Source of the DNA: Apophysomyces variabilis
Lineage: Eukaryota; Mucoromycota; Mucoromycetes; Mucorales; Mucoraceae
Assembly (NCBI GenBank): GCA_002749535.1
Contig: MZZL01000380.1
Location: forward strand, 248,001 to 312,000
Direction of reading: 5' to 3'
DNA length: 64,000 nt
Below, piece after piece: positions 1 through 12,520 of the stretch. The position numbers and the translations under genes were made by a program. The notes under the pieces were generated by a model that saw only the letters and a list, made by a program, of their open reading frames with translations, had not been told where the DNA came from and did not search any database. How positions within the stretch are numbered: the stretch's first letter is position 1; each line of letters begins with the position of its first letter.

Positions 1-638
1 CCTCGACCAAGGGTCACAGATTGATCCTCTTCTACATGTTCCATTGCAAGTTCCAATATATAAAGCCTATAGTCCAGATCCCGTTCGGCACGTAGGTAGG
101 GCTGTGTGTGGATACACGCATCCATGATCAAACGCGTATCACCTACTTTTATTACCCCTGCCCTATTCAGCTAAACTATGCCCTGATGTTTTATAGCTTT
201 ACCGTTGTTGTTTTCAGACCGAGGTTGGCCCATGCTCAGTGGAACTCTATAGGTTGCTTCGGGTTCACCGTTCAAAGCTTTTTCAATTTCTTTTTCATTA
301 GCGAGCGTTGGCTCTGGGATTGCGGAAGAATGACAAATGTTGATATAGACAATCTTGCCGACAGGATGCGCTCTATTCTTCGATGAGGTCACATTGGTTT
401 TGCATACAAAGCCAGGCTGTGGTTGGATTGTCACGGTGTTGAAATCTGCTGCACTGACTTGTCCTAAGACGGTCGATGCAAGACGTTCCAATGCAGCAGG
501 GTCATTGGAGAATTCAGCGGCAACGTGATCAAGCAATGCATTTTGTTCCTCTTTGGACAATGCATTGAAATCTTTTGGTAACTTTGATCTTGAAAACGAG
601 AGTGGGTTGTTGTCTTCAATGACTTCCAGAGTTGGCAT
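1..638 (-). CDS. PIH1 domain protein (R2TP complex), 3' end outside window
   Basis: Exons complement(203..638, <1..142). The exon 1 residues QPGFVCKT, IVYINICHS and YRVPLSMGQPR match the PIH1/Nop17 N-terminal domain. Exon 2 continues with DYRLYILELAMEHVE, the typical second half of that domain. The intron (about 143-202) ends at one of two nearby acceptors, which differ by one residue (exon edge 142 or 145). I start at the ATG at 638 because the longer open frame begins with a non-ATG codon. PIH1 proteins (human PIH1D1, yeast Pih1) join Rvb1/Rvb2 and Tah1/RPAP3 in the HSP90 co-chaperone complex R2TP, which assembles box C/D snoRNPs and PIKK kinases. The C-terminal CS-like domain lies beyond base 1. 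The family call is secure; the member (PIH1D1 or PIH1D2/Kintoun type) is not resolved. Confidence 0.88.
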
Positions 639-3600
639 TATCCACAAAATGCAGTTGGTCGAAAGTGGAATTTTGCGTGTGACTTCCCAACTTGTGTATC
701 ATATTTGACAGTTTGGTTTGCACGCAAGATGAACAATTTGCATCAATTCCTTGCCCAGTAAAAAAACCGAGGCGGCAATCACAGGGACTACATGGACTCT
801 CCTTGGATAACTGATATGCAATATATTGTTCATATCTGTAGTATGTCTTTGTTTGGAAGAGGTAAAAGGAAACAGTTAAGTTGTCTCCAGTTTTGGTTTA
901 CCATAGTGGCACTCCCACGGCTGCTCAGCTTTTTTGGTTCCAAGACCGAAAGCAAAAACACAAACGATAAAATTTACAATGTTCCAAAGTCACGGTTTGG
1001 CATATTGGAGGTTTACCATGGTCCCCCAAAGATGTACTCAGCCAAAGCTGCATGCATGATTCGTTTGAATCAATATCTTTTCCTAATATGAATGTACCCC
1101 GAAGGAAAGGTTTCCTATGACATTTTAGTTTTGGTACAAAAGAAAATAATGGTGTCCCTTAGATTTCCCTTGTTCCAAGGTTTCTGGGAAGATGTTTCAT
1201 GCAAGGGGTCATATCTTACTGTTGAGGCTGTGCGAAAAAAAAAAAAGAAAGGATGAGCTATTTTCGCATATGTTATCCGTTCTACAAGAAATCTTGTTAC
1301 ACAAGTCTATCCTTTGCGAAACGAAGTCCCTTTAGTGTAAGACGTTACGAACGATAATTAAGTTTATTTTACTTGTGCTACTCCTCATTCTGTCCTCGAC
1401 CCGAAATCCCCGAATGGGATAAAATCTAGCACACTTAATACTGTGCCTGTATGAAATAGATATATAAAGTTATTGATAACCAATAATGTAATATGCTGCA
1501 AGAGGCGTAAGAAAGGAAGATGAAGTTCAATTAGGAAATACATGCCTCGCTCAGTACATGTCATACATGCAGTGATGCCGGTTACCTGGAGAAGTCATTA
1601 TATCGTGACCATAACCTTGTCCTGTCTGGTTTTATTGACAATGACAAGGGGCAACAGAATTTACTGTTGAATCAGCCATTTACCATGATACGTGGTACTA
1701 CTCGAGTTAAACTGTTCCATAAGATAAAAAGAAGATAATGAAGAGTATTAATCTGTGAATTGCGTAAACAATAAGAAAGTAGAAAAATGATTGTAAGGTT
1801 ATGACAATAAGGTTATGGAATGTTAGCTCGCAACATACATGCACTGAAGGGTTTCAGCGATCATATAAACCTATTTCAGCACAACAAAAAATAAGCGAAC
1901 AGCAAGCCAAGGCATGGAATATTCAGACGGTTATAATGTCAATACTAACAATGCTGGATAAAAACCTAGCCAAAACAATCATGCTCCAAAAATAGTATAT
2001 ATTTGACACCACTCAAAAATTTATTATTGCTTATCCCGCATATTGCCAATAGGAGGGAATGCCAGTTCGCAATTGGACTAAAAGATACTCTGCATCCTTC
2101 TAAATATCGTTTTGGGCCAACGTCAAATTTATACTAGATTTTTTCGTTTGCCAAGACGGGAAGACGCAAACCGACCGTATAAGGCGAGTTTAATAACCGG
2201 AACTCTTCTCAGTTCCGCTCATGCAGAGGCAATTGGTTGGGTGTTTTTATTCTTGCTAACAGTATCCATAGGATCTAGAGGGTATCTGATTGTGCTACTG
2301 ACACCGTCAATGTAGACTTGCTCGATTATTTGTCTTAAAGGAAAGATTTACGTTGAGCGCTTAAAACAATATTGTCAGCATGGAATTTCAAGGCCAACCG
2401 AATTGTAGTTAGTCTCCGCCATTTTCCCCTAGTGTTACTGAATGTAAGACTTTAGCACACAGTAACTGTTGCATCCTATGGATGTCCGACATGATCAGTA
2501 TGTAGTTTGCGATAGCACTGCTTCATTTGGAATGCTTCAAGTTAGCTTGAATGGCGTTTCTTTTTATTATTTGGTACAAGTTTAAATGTTTTCCTACTTT
2601 CCCAATTTATGGGCTGATTTCACAAAACTAATGTACCCAAATGATAGTACCATAAAATCTACACATATCAGGACATAAGCATAAAAAGAACTTTATCCGA
2701 AGACGCCTATCCCATAAACTCTCTGCGTGTTTGGCAACCCAGACGGTCTGAGAAACTTTATCCTCTCTCATGCGCAGTAGAGTTTTAGCGAAGATGTTCC
2801 ATAACCCGATTGCGTCTTGTTAATCATGCACACTGGCGCTGTATAAAGATGCACTATTCAGTGCAAGAATAAAACGCATATACATCGTTTCTGACAGGGA
2901 CATCCTTTCCCCTTACTTTTTTTCTCTATGCATAGCTGGTATATGCTTTTTCCAACTGGATAGAATTCTTCTGGCATTGGGGCAGCCTGGACACGATATA
3001 CAAAGAAAGAAGGCAATCAGAAACCTTCTCACTTTTCAAAACTATACTTCTCTCCTTACGCTTATTTACCTGTTCCTATGTTGGAGTCAGTAAGCTTCTT
3101 ATTTGCGAACGTTGCGTTGTGTATATGCTCTTGGCTAACTGTTTTGAACATTTGTGCAGAATGATCCAGACGCTCAGATATGGCGAGCGACTCTCTCGTT
3201 TTGCCGTAGATTAACCGGAATGAGGACGAGCGCCTGTACTTTAAAGCCAATTTATACCGTACAACGAGTAACTGCGTGATCAAAGGTATGAGAACAAGAC
3301 ATAAGCAATCGATAGATATTAATAAAACATTCTATTTGACGATAATGCATTGTCAGAGAAACTATTTGGAAGCGTCGTGTATAACTTGCATATCGCATTT
3401 GAATTTACGGCGTTGTTGCAACTTTTAGCTGTTCCAAAACATAGAAACAGATTGGAGAATAGGCATTGAACAGAAGCCTTGTATTAGAACACCGTGATAC
3501 TCAAGGAGTACTCAGACTCAATACAATCATCCCCTGAAAGGGGAAAAAATGATGAAGCCTACCAAGCATCAAAGCTAACGTGTTGGCATAAGCAACAGAG

Positions 3601-3996
3601 ACTTGTGCATCAGTAGTAATAGAATAGACTAGGAATACTTTCTTGGATTCCATGCCATGGTTGGACTTGGTTCCGATATTCTTCTAATCACATTTTATCT
3701 CTGGTTCATACCGAAGTCTATATCCTTAACGATACCAAATGACTTTATTAAGACAGCAGCAGAACTGCAGATAAGATGACCTGATAGTACGTGATCTGAG
3801 ACACTAACATAAACAATGCTTAATTGCTCCAGGAACCAAAGCATGGAATTACAATAATACAGCGTTGTAATGGATGACACCCCTTGAAGGAGCTATATAG
3901 CTAGGTACGGCAAACTTTGGGTTATGAGGAGACTTAATTTTCCTGGTTTTTGCTGACGGTCAATTTTTGCACCGTAACACTGTTTGAATCTTCGAG
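639..3996. other. Long gene-poor stretch between PIH1 and POM33
   Basis: Open frames are short and lack family signatures in this 3.4 kb. The best candidate is a minus-strand frame at 3062-3283 with acceptor-like and donor-like ends. It contains RESLAISERLDHSAQMF, faintly reminiscent of SNARE-like proteins such as Sec20. I could not find flanking exons that close in phase, so I do not call it. Bases 639-800 should hold the PIH1 promoter and the last bases before 3997 the POM33 promoter. The rest looks like AT-rich spacer or decayed sequence. Confidence 0.4.
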
Positions 3997-5098
3997 ATGG
4001 TCGACCGAGCTCCGTTGAAAGAGCGGATTTTGGCCGTTGTCAAGGTAATGGACACAAACTTCATCAACTTACAGGATGGCTCATCTTCTATGTTAGGATC
4101 CCCAATTTTACTGGTGGTGCGGCCATGTGTGCCTCGTATGGAATGCGGCACTGTATTTTACATCCGTGCTTTCATTTAGTGCGAACACAGTCTACTATCG
4201 TCGTGCTTACCTGGGCATCCTTCTATCTTACGCTGTTGTCATTTGGAATTCCACTGGGGTAATGTGCTCTTTAGCATACTGATCGATCAAATGCCGACCT
4301 TTCGCTGCTCATGGTAATGAAAGCGCAGAGGGAGGATCAGTAATTAGCAATAGATAAAATAGGAAAATCTAAATTTTTGCACAGTCGACGCTGACGGTAA
4401 TTGCTAATTATTTTTGAACTTGTAGTTACCAAAGGGTTTGGACATGGATTTCTTCCAAGACGAAAACGTTCAATATTTTGCACTTGCCTTTTATTGGTAC
4501 TCTTACCAACCTATTACAGGTACAGTTGTAATTCTCTTCTAGATGGCACTAGACACTGACACGCTGTTTGTCCATCAGTGACGCTAGTACCATTTTTCAT
4601 CTTCTCCGTTTTTCATGTGTTACCGTATCTGAGGACTACGATCATGCCGGTGTTTTCCTCAGAAGGCAGCACTGCGATTATGCAGCTAGATAACACCATC
4701 AAACAATATAAGGAGGATTACAACGACATGATAATGCAATTCGCAGCATTCGTAGAAGTAGTTGGCGTGATGGGTAGACTCACTGCAGGTGTTCTGTTGT
4801 AAGTATCACTATTCGATGAAGAACGGACAGGTCTTTTATTGCTGATTACAGATTCCGAACGTCCGTGCTGGCTTTAATCGTGTTTGGGCACTTTTTGCGA
4901 CTTCGATATTATCTTTCGCCCTACACTAGAAGTGCAGTGCATTCTGCCACAGAGCACTTGGACCATTGGTTGCTACCACCTACAGCCGATCCACGAGTAC
5001 CGCCACTTTTATCGAAAGTATATGCCAATGTCAAAGATATGATGGTTCATTATGGCAGCGCGAATGTCGCTGTTCAAAGCAATTCTTCATCTGAATAA
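3997..5098 (+). CDS. POM33: Pom33/TMEM33 family membrane nucleoporin
   Basis: Five exons, 3997..4044, 4097..4258, 4426..4519, 4579..4798, 4852..5098, joined in phase to 256 aa, close to the about 247 aa of TMEM33. Recognisable segments are VVKDPQFYWWCGHVC at the start of the first membrane helix, VYYRRAYLGILLSYAVVIW, VPFFIFSVFHVLPYLR, and the C-terminal FGHFLRLRYYLSPYTR. These follow the order of helices in TMEM33, Pom33/Per33 of yeast and Tts1 of fission yeast. The family sits in the ER and pore membrane, shapes tubular ER and helps distribute nuclear pores. The next gene (TYW3) starts only 41 bases after this stop on the same strand. The ATG at 3997 opens a 16-codon first exon that splices cleanly into the conserved region. 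Confidence 0.9.
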
Positions 5099-5139
5099 AG
5101 AAGGAAGTCACGATTTACTGGACCTTCGTGTTTCTTCTC

Positions 5140-6034
5140 ATGGATGGATTTCTGTCTCGTAAAGATCAAATCGTCTCATCCTTAGTGGAGGCACTCGATC
5201 CCGAGAGAAAAGATAAATCACCAAAGGGATTTGTTGATGCACCTATCCTAGACCTTATTCACATAATCAATGCCCATCCCGATTACTATACTACCAGCAG
5301 TTGCTCTGGAAGGATAGCGGTATACCGTGAAGGCATTGAAGAAAAGACAACCAAAGGAGGGGTATGGTTCTACGTAACCCACGATCCAGTAGAAATTCCT
5401 GCCACAGCTGATGACGACTGGATCGTTCGCTTATTATTCGGGCCTGAAAGCGATCGCGTTGTATTCGAATCTAGCGGCTTGGTAAATCCACTTGAACACC
5501 AGTTAATCTATTTCAAGTTTGAGCCATTGGTAACAGTAGCATGAGCGCTTTAAACAAAGGAAGATAAATTATTTACTTGTTTAAATCAAGATATTGCATG
5601 TAGAAGCATCGAGTCAAGATACCTCAATGCGGCTTACCAGTCTTGCGTATCAGGCCGGCTACCAAAACAGCGGAATGACACCTTCGCGATCTCGGCATAT
5701 GTTGGCCATCCGAAGCACGCATAAACTCGACACACCTATTGCCTACGTGGATCCTGTAACTGGTAAAATATGCTGTTTAGTCAATCCCGGCTATTTGCGT
5801 TTATTGATTGACATGAGCAATGAGAAATTTCGGCAAAACATGGACCGTATGAAAGCGTTTGAATTAATGATGCAAGCTGAAGTGGACAGTGTCACTTCAA
5901 AGACACATGAGGAAACGAAGGAAGAAAGAAGACAAAGGAAAAAGAAAGAAGGAATCGCTAGACAACAAGCCATGGCTCAATCCACGAAAGACAAGAGGTT
6001 AGAGGACGACTTAATGGATCTCAATCTAGAATAA
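5140..6034 (+). CDS. TYW3: tRNA wybutosine-synthesizing protein 3
   Basis: Exons 5140..5529 and 5591..6034 give 277 aa, within the family range. Exon 1 holds the TYW3 signature HPDYYTTSSCSGRIAVY and the block WFYVTHDPVE. Exon 2 holds ILHVEASSQDTSMRL, AIRSTHKLDTPI and a lysine-rich C-terminal helix. TYW3 is an SAM-dependent methyltransferase-type enzyme acting at a late step of wybutosine formation at G37 of tRNA-Phe. The intron (5530-5590) ends at ATCAAG, chosen because it restores FEPL-ILHV as in other TYW3 proteins. The ATG at 5140 is the first in frame; the upstream GTG is not used. The spacing of 41 bases after POM33 means its promoter probably lies inside the last POM33 exon, or the two genes share a transcript. 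Confidence 0.93.
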
Positions 6035-6315
6035 ACGGATGATATACAGAAATAAGTTTGATGATTCCAAAGATGTTGCAGACGCGCTTAACACTGCTCT
6101 GCGAACCAGACTGTTCCAAACTCCAAAATCTTAATAAAGGAGCATAAAGTGCATCGCTGTAGCAAGGTGTCCCAACAACCATCGTTCTCCCATCCGGCAA
6201 AAAAAGCAAAGCACGTACAAAAATAAGCAATAATTTTTGTGTTTTTATTGATAAGCATGTAACAGGACCAGACATAGCCTTGACACACATGCCATAGACG
6301 GCAAACGCACAACCC

Positions 6316-6884
<569 letters not shown>

Positions 6885-7489
6885 AGCGATGCTAACGGTA
6901 ATTTAGAATATGTGGATGTTATGGACGTTGGATGGATTGATGCATCCATGTTATGGGTGTCAGGGCTCACCTTGCAAGATGAAGAGGAGGACAAAAAGGT
7001 GGCCAGTGTGCCGCCCTTCCTATATCCAATTGTTCCGGTAAGCGCTGAGGCTCGGTCCGGAATAGCGGGTCACAGCATTCCCCTTTGCGATTCCTTTCTT
7101 CGGACGACCAAAATTGATCTTCCGCTTGGCAGGCCTTTCATAGCCTTGCCATCATGTCCTCTTGCGTAATGGCACATAGGCGCGAAATTGCCTTTTCCAA
7201 CCATTAGTGAGGTTCTCCTGGTAATCACCTGTCACAGACTTTATGGATGTGACAGCAATACTATCCTGTTCTTCTGTCATAACGAAGGAATATGCCGTCG
7301 TCCTACATGACAAGCTGACCACCATTGTGAGCACAATAGTGCAGGATTAAATATCACCAAATTAGTATTATTGTCAAGTAGCAGTAATAATGCATACGTA
7401 ACAGCATATATATAAAAGAAGAGGCCTGTGCGCTGTTCCAGATCAGTATCTAACCAACTTTAACTTATTGTTTGACACTTTTTGCACTC
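6885..7489. other. Divergent promoter region, ubiquitin-L40 and chitinase
   Basis: No gene is seen. The left part holds the 5'-UTR intron of the ubiquitin-L40 gene. The right part holds the chitinase TATA box and leader. Short frames on both strands lack family features. Confidence 0.55.
7407..7418 (+). promoter_or_regulatory. TATA box of the chitinase gene
   Basis: TATATATAAAAG lies about 75-80 bases upstream of the chitinase ATG at 7490, followed by a pyrimidine-rich leader. Spacing and sequence fit a core promoter. This is inferred from sequence only. Confidence 0.6.
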
Positions 7490-9223
7490 ATGAAATTAAC
7501 CTCTTTGTTCCTACTGTTGGGTGTTACAAGTACCCTTGCGGAAAAAGCCATTATTGGCTATTTCCCAAACTGTATGTACCAGAGAATAACTGAAAGATAA
7601 CCCTATTTAATTAACATTTTCTGCTATTTCTCCCGTTCAGGGCTTTACGACAGATGGCCAGGTATATAGTTATTGCCCTTTTTCGGTGTATACCTGAGTA
7701 TGAACGATCTAATACATTTCATGTAGCTTCAAAGATCGACTTTACAAAGTACACACACATCCATTACGCCTTTGCCATCATGACCCAAGGGGCTACACCA
7801 ATTTGGTCGGACGATTGGAAAGTCTCTACTCAGTTACCAGAACTAACAAAGATGGCACATGAAAAGAATGCCAGGGTTCTTATATCTGTTGGTGGATGGT
7901 CTGGATGTTTAACATTCAGGTAAACACATTACATTTAGCAGTAGAGAGAAGTCGATCCCCTTTGCTTTTTAGTACCATGGCTGCAAACAAGGATCAACGT
8001 CAAAAGTTCATTCAATGGAATATTGATCAGATCTCAAAGTACGTTTGTTGTGTAAAATCAGAACGCAACCAATTCTAAACACGCGTGGTATTTTAGGTAC
8101 AACACAGACGGTGTTGATATTGGTAGTTATTTGGTAGTTTTGTCATAATCAGCTACTGATATAACCGTTAGATTGGGAGTATCCAGGCCGTCAAGGTGCA
8201 GGATGCAACGTCGTCGATCAGGCCAACGATGCCAATAACCTGCTAGTTCTACTTAAAGAATTGCGTGCTGCTTTGGACACCAAATTCGGAGCTGGCAAAA
8301 AGGAACTTTCGATTGCAGCTCACGTGCGCACCTTTGTTGTACCGTCAGGTTATATGACAGATGTTTCGGAGTTTGGTAAGGTCCTTGATCGCATCAACAT
8401 CATGGCGTACGACATCAACGGAGCCTGGAATACTACTAGTGGTAGAGTACTATAATATCTTGACAATAACTCTGAAATGCTGTGCAGGTCCCAATGCTCC
8501 TTTTGAATTCCAGCCAGGATTTGGTAATGACAATAGCTTTGTCAGCTCCATAGAGACATGGAAAAAAGCTGGAATTCCGCCTGAAAAAATCGCATCTGGA
8601 CTAGCGTTTTATGGTCGTTCAGCAAGTAAGTATGTTCAATGACAAATGTACACCTAACTAACTTCTCCTTATGATATTGAAGCTGCAAAGGATGATATGA
8701 CGAAATCCGACTCTCAATATCAGCCCCAAGACGCTGGTAATCCTCCTCATGGTGATGCATTGGATGCCTGGTAAGAGCGTGACGTTACAAAACACCTCAG
8801 AATTTCCACTAACATAGGAATAGGTGGCAAGATCCATACTGCCCAGAGGACAAAGGAGGGCTTTCCGGTGTTTGGCGCTACGGCAATCTACGCTCTGAAA
8901 AGGTTTTATCCACGCCTAACACAGCTTCGTCTCCATGGGTTCGCAAATGGGACAACGTTACTAAGACACCATGGCTGTTCAATCCTCAAACCAAAGTTTT
9001 CATTTCATATGACGACCCTGAGTCCATTAAGATAAAAGTGGACTATGCCCGGTGCCAGAATCTTGGAGGTCTGATGGTCTGGTCTGTTGATGAAGATACG
9101 GACGATCACGAACTCCTTAACGAAGTTGTAAAATTCAAATCAGGTAAGCATGTGTCACAAACTTTTGAAGCACGACGTTTCTCACCTCGTTTGGTTCCAG
9201 GTCAAGCTTCTCACTGTGCTTAA
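7490..9223 (+). CDS. Secreted GH18 chitinase
   Basis: Ten exons: 7490..7571, 7641..7661, 7727..7919, 7973..8038, 8097..8122, 8172..8441, 8488..8625, 8683..8770, 8824..9143, 9201..9223; about 408 aa. The N-terminus MKLTSLFLLLGVTSTLA is a signal peptide. GH18 hallmarks are ISVGGWSG on strand beta-3 and the catalytic DGVDIDWEYP on beta-4. The Asp before the catalytic Trp-Glu is encoded across an intron. INIMAYDINGAW and GGLMVWSVDEDTDDHELL complete the barrel. No chitin-binding module or GPI signal is seen, so it is probably a free secreted endochitinase for wall remodelling or nutrition. The second exon is a 21-base microexon. The last intron (9144-9200) is 57 bases with no in-frame stop, so retention would only add 19 residues near the C-terminus. 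Confidence 0.93.
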
Positions 9224-9739
9224 TGAAAAAGGAAGAAAAAACTAAGAAAAGGAAAAAAAAAGGTTAAGATCGGCATAGGAAAATGAGATTTCGAGCTACG
9301 AAACGAAATATATGTCCATGTGTATGATGGAGAGATGAACAAAAGATTCTGTGCACCTGTCGTTTTCCATAAAGATCTATTGCAAACATGGATAGTTAAA
9401 TAAAAGAAAACTTACTCTGTGATTGTTTTCAGACTTAAAGCACGTGCTTGATGAAGTTCACAAAATTGATCAGGTCGTCGATCTCTTGCAACTTGCGATA
9501 GGTGTATAAACGAGGAAAAGTTAGATCAAGGAGTAAAGGGATTGAACCAATACTGAAGGGTATCTTTCTTCGTCCCTCACTATGACCCAACGCGATAAAT
9601 ATCGTTGTACGAGGAATGGGTTGCATGGCCAATAATAAAAATTGGGCTCAGCTCATTTTGGCGGCATTCAACGGAATAGAATCAGGCTGTTTTCTCCCCA
9701 CAGTCGCCGCATTTCTTTCTCGTCAGTGATAGTTACTTC
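9224..9739. other. Chitinase 3' region and ERF4 promoter
   Basis: An A-rich stretch after 9223 (about 9228-9262) is likely the chitinase 3' UTR. A minus-strand frame at 9435-9632 ends in IDDLINFVNFIKHVL and is preceded by plausible splice signals. It could be a very small gene, but nothing recognisable supports it. The remainder should be ERF4 promoter and leader. Confidence 0.4.
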
Positions 9740-10770
9740 ATGGAGACGTTGCCCTCCTACAGTACATCTATCGTACGAAGGAAGAATACAAAAAGCAAAC
9801 GATATACAGATTCTTGTCTTCTTCTTCATCGATCATTGGCAAGAGAAAGAAGAAACTCGTATTCGAGTCTACATAGCCAAGCTTCTACAGCTCGTTTTCA
9901 TAGGAAGGCTTTATCCCTTGATACTATTCCTAAATTGGCTTTTTCTCAACCTGATATGCCTTCCAACAATCGACAAAGTGGCAGTAGCAGTCTAACAAGT
10001 AGTACTGCTGTCGCTGCTGCTGAACAGAAAATGACGACATCCTCCACTGGTAAATTTATCTTCCCCCTAAAAATTTACTCATCATTTCTTCTCCTGTTTA
10101 GATCATCCGGTACCCATTGCGGCTCATTCAGCGAACACCGACGATCAGCATGCCATGGCCACACGATCATCGCTGCCGCAATCTCGTTCACCCGATGTTG
10201 AGCGACATCAAACCATTGACATGTCTCAACGTGCTATTGTACAGGTCATCCGTATAGAGCGTGACTATTCCCAAGGAGACGGCATCACACGCTTTGTCAC
10301 CATGGTGCCAGAAGAGTTGAATGACAGAGTAAGCTGATAAAATAAACAATGAGTTGGTTTAATAATATTGTAAAAGATTCCTTCTGAACAAGTCGTTCGT
10401 ACAGTGGAAACAATCAACAACATCCTACAACAAGCGGAGAAGCTGTCGCTGAGAACTGCATTTGACAACATAATGGAATGTCTGACAATATACACTTGGC
10501 CACTTATTGTTCCATCACACTATCAACAGGTGAGGTGAAAGACGAAGATAACTCGGATGAAGAACAGTAACTTATTAGCGTAGTCCATCAAACGGTTGCT
10601 TAGCTTCATTGATTCTGAAAACAAGAAGGTTTATAATGAACGAGGTTTAGAAATATCGAATCCAGTCAAAGCTGCCTTTCTCTTTGTAAGTCAATAGGGA
10701 GCTAATTGTCGATTACAGTCTCTTAATTCTTCTATGTTAGCTTGAAATCAAGGTTTTCGAAAACGCTTAA
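9740..10770 (+). CDS. ERF4: Erf4/GOLGA7-type palmitoyltransferase subunit
   Basis: Exons 9740..10049, 10102..10328, 10377..10529, 10584..10685, 10741..10770 close in phase to 273 aa. The first ~150 residues are Ser/Arg-rich and probably disordered. The Golgin-7/Erf4 domain follows: VIRIERDYSQGDGITRF, MVPEELNDR, VETINNILQQAEKL, a hydrophobic pair around ECLTIYTWPLI, and NERGLEISNPV near the end. Human GOLGA7 shows the same order (FIQRDYSSG, FPAELENRI, NNLYAEAEKL). The family is the non-catalytic partner of DHHC enzymes (Erf2 in yeast, ZDHHC9 in humans) that palmitoylate Ras at the ER/Golgi. The final coding exon is only 30 bases. Confidence 0.88.
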
Positions 10771-11045
10771 ATCTATCCGACACCGCAGTTCTCACGCACT
10801 TCACGCACGCATATACACTCATACAAATGCAAACTTTTAAGCGCGACTAACTTCCTAATTACTGTCACTTGCTCTATAATATCGATGCTATATTCGCAGG
10901 CATTCAAACGAACAGTCGCACCCATAATTGAACACGAATCAAATATACTATTTATTGAACACAATTTCACGCTATAAAGTGGTCAATTTGCGCTAATCAA
11001 GAGAAAAACATGCGTGATTACTAAATTCATGTACGGAAAGCACAT

Positions 11046-11659
11046 TTATTTGCTTCGAGTTGGCCCTCCCATGGGCATAGCATTGGCTCGATCGGCATTA
11101 ATACATTCTATGCACAATTTGTAAATGCTATCATACCTTAATCTCTCGTATTTAGCCCGCCGCACCATTGACAGGTAAGCGTGGCGGGAGTGGAAGCACC
11201 CAGGTTTCCATGAATGACATCGTGCAAATGCACTGCAGAGGACTTGAACCGTTGCAACACCTGGCGGGGATATGAGAACATAAGAATGAATGGCACTACG
11301 AATAGGTGGACGCCATTTCTCCTCACTTACCGAGCGTGAGAAGAGGGATCTTACTCATATAACCAAGATAGTTCGGAACACAGGTCATGCAGGCTAAAAA
11401 CTAGACAAAAACGGCATAAATCATTATGTATGTGTAATCAATCGTAAGTGCATGTTGGAAAACGGAACCGAAGAGTGCAAACCTGTAGTCCTTTCTGTTG
11501 AAATAGCTTCCATGTCTGAAAGCAGAAGGCACGATATCTTATGGCTATCGTTGAGAAATAATGAAACTGAACGAGATCAATATGATATATGGTTTTGTCT
11601 GATATAAAGTTGAAATCGACGTGATCTAAATTAGTGCGTACTATTTCAAGACATACTTC
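11046..11659 (-). CDS. Unrecognised multi-exon protein, N-terminus unresolved
   Basis: Three C-terminal exons join cleanly on the minus strand: about 11483..11659, 11331..11400, 11046..11260. The predicted protein contains IRYRAFCFQTWKLFQQKGLQ, then FLACMTCVPNYLGYMSKIP followed by a hydrophobic run, then WKPGCFHSRHAYLSMVRRAKYERLRYDSIYKLC and the end GGPTRSK. Splice signals are canonical, with a phase-consistent frame over about 150 codons, so I believe it is a real gene. Upstream open segments reach toward about 12090, for instance FDKLIVQLLDHTQQLLMDLSIFG near 11800-11870 and a possible start MSSLEKQPIAPDKS. I could not join them in phase. I do not recognise the family; one membrane-associated segment is likely. 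Confidence 0.55.
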
Positions 11660-12520
11660 ATCCCTTCAACGAAGCACAAGTCGTATTCAGCCACCGTTAA
11701 CTTATTCGCAACTGTAGTTTTTCTAACTAAAAACAATACAAATCACTTGTATTATCTTTACATAACACAGAAAATAATATTTGTTAACGAATGACGAGAT
11801 TATAGTCAACTTCAAAGAAGATGTCATAAAGGGTTCCAAAAATGGATAGATCCATGAGAAGTTGTTGTGTGTGGTCCAGCAATTGAACAATCAACTTATC
11901 AAAGATGCACACAGCCACACGCACTAGTCTCCTGTTGTTGGACAGAGTGCAGATCCTGGAGTTATCCTATGGAAAAGTACAATGCAGCTGATGTATTGAC
12001 AGCATGCAAGGCAGCACAGGGACTTACAGATTTGTCCGGTGCAATTGGCTGCTTTTCCAGAGATGACATATTTAAAATTACGGACTTTTAACCGAAAGCT
12101 GGTTACACTTAACAGTGTGTTGACTAACGCAAACAGACGATTAATGTAATTTGTTAGCGTCAAGCCCAGTTTCCAAAATGCCCCAAGTGGATTTGCTAGA
12201 TGTGTCTTTAATTTTTGGAAATAAAGTACATTTTTCCTTTTAAAAGCTTTCAATGCGGACAGTGTCATATTACAGCTTGCTGTCAAGGGCATCTGGTCGT
12301 CTAGTAATACTTCATCCCTGCCTCCGTCACATCCGAACAGAAAGCGTTTTGTGTTTCTGTTTCTTTGACCTTGCCCAGCAAAGGCTGTGATTATATCCAG
12401 TTGACCAGCATTGGAGCGTCAGTGGCCAGCAAGAAAGTCACGTCTTCACTGAGTTTTTCCGCGCTCTATTGCAGGAGTGCTGAAAAGTTTCACAAAATCA
12501 TATCTTCGTGGTTCAGTAAC
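11660..12520. other. Upstream exons of the 11.0-11.7 kb gene and ORC5 promoter
   Basis: On the minus strand several open segments (about 11780-11910 and 12040-12090) have exon-like content and good donor sites such as GTAAGT near 12040. They are probably the missing 5' exons of the gene to the left. Bases 12300-12520 should be the ORC5 promoter. No other gene is seen. Confidence 0.4.

Noticed and set aside
54..62. ATATATAA near the left edge as a TATA box
   Set aside because: It lies within the second PIH1 exon, which is open and conserved on the minus strand.
3062..3283. Minus-strand frame with RESLAISERLDHSAQMF, faintly like a Sec20-type SNARE
   Set aside because: No downstream exon with a membrane anchor and no upstream exon joined in phase; resemblance too weak.
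9435..9632. Minus-strand frame ending IDDLINFVNFIKHVL with possible splice sites
   Set aside because: Would give only ~30-60 residues with no family; the plus strand is equally open here, so the signal is ambiguous.
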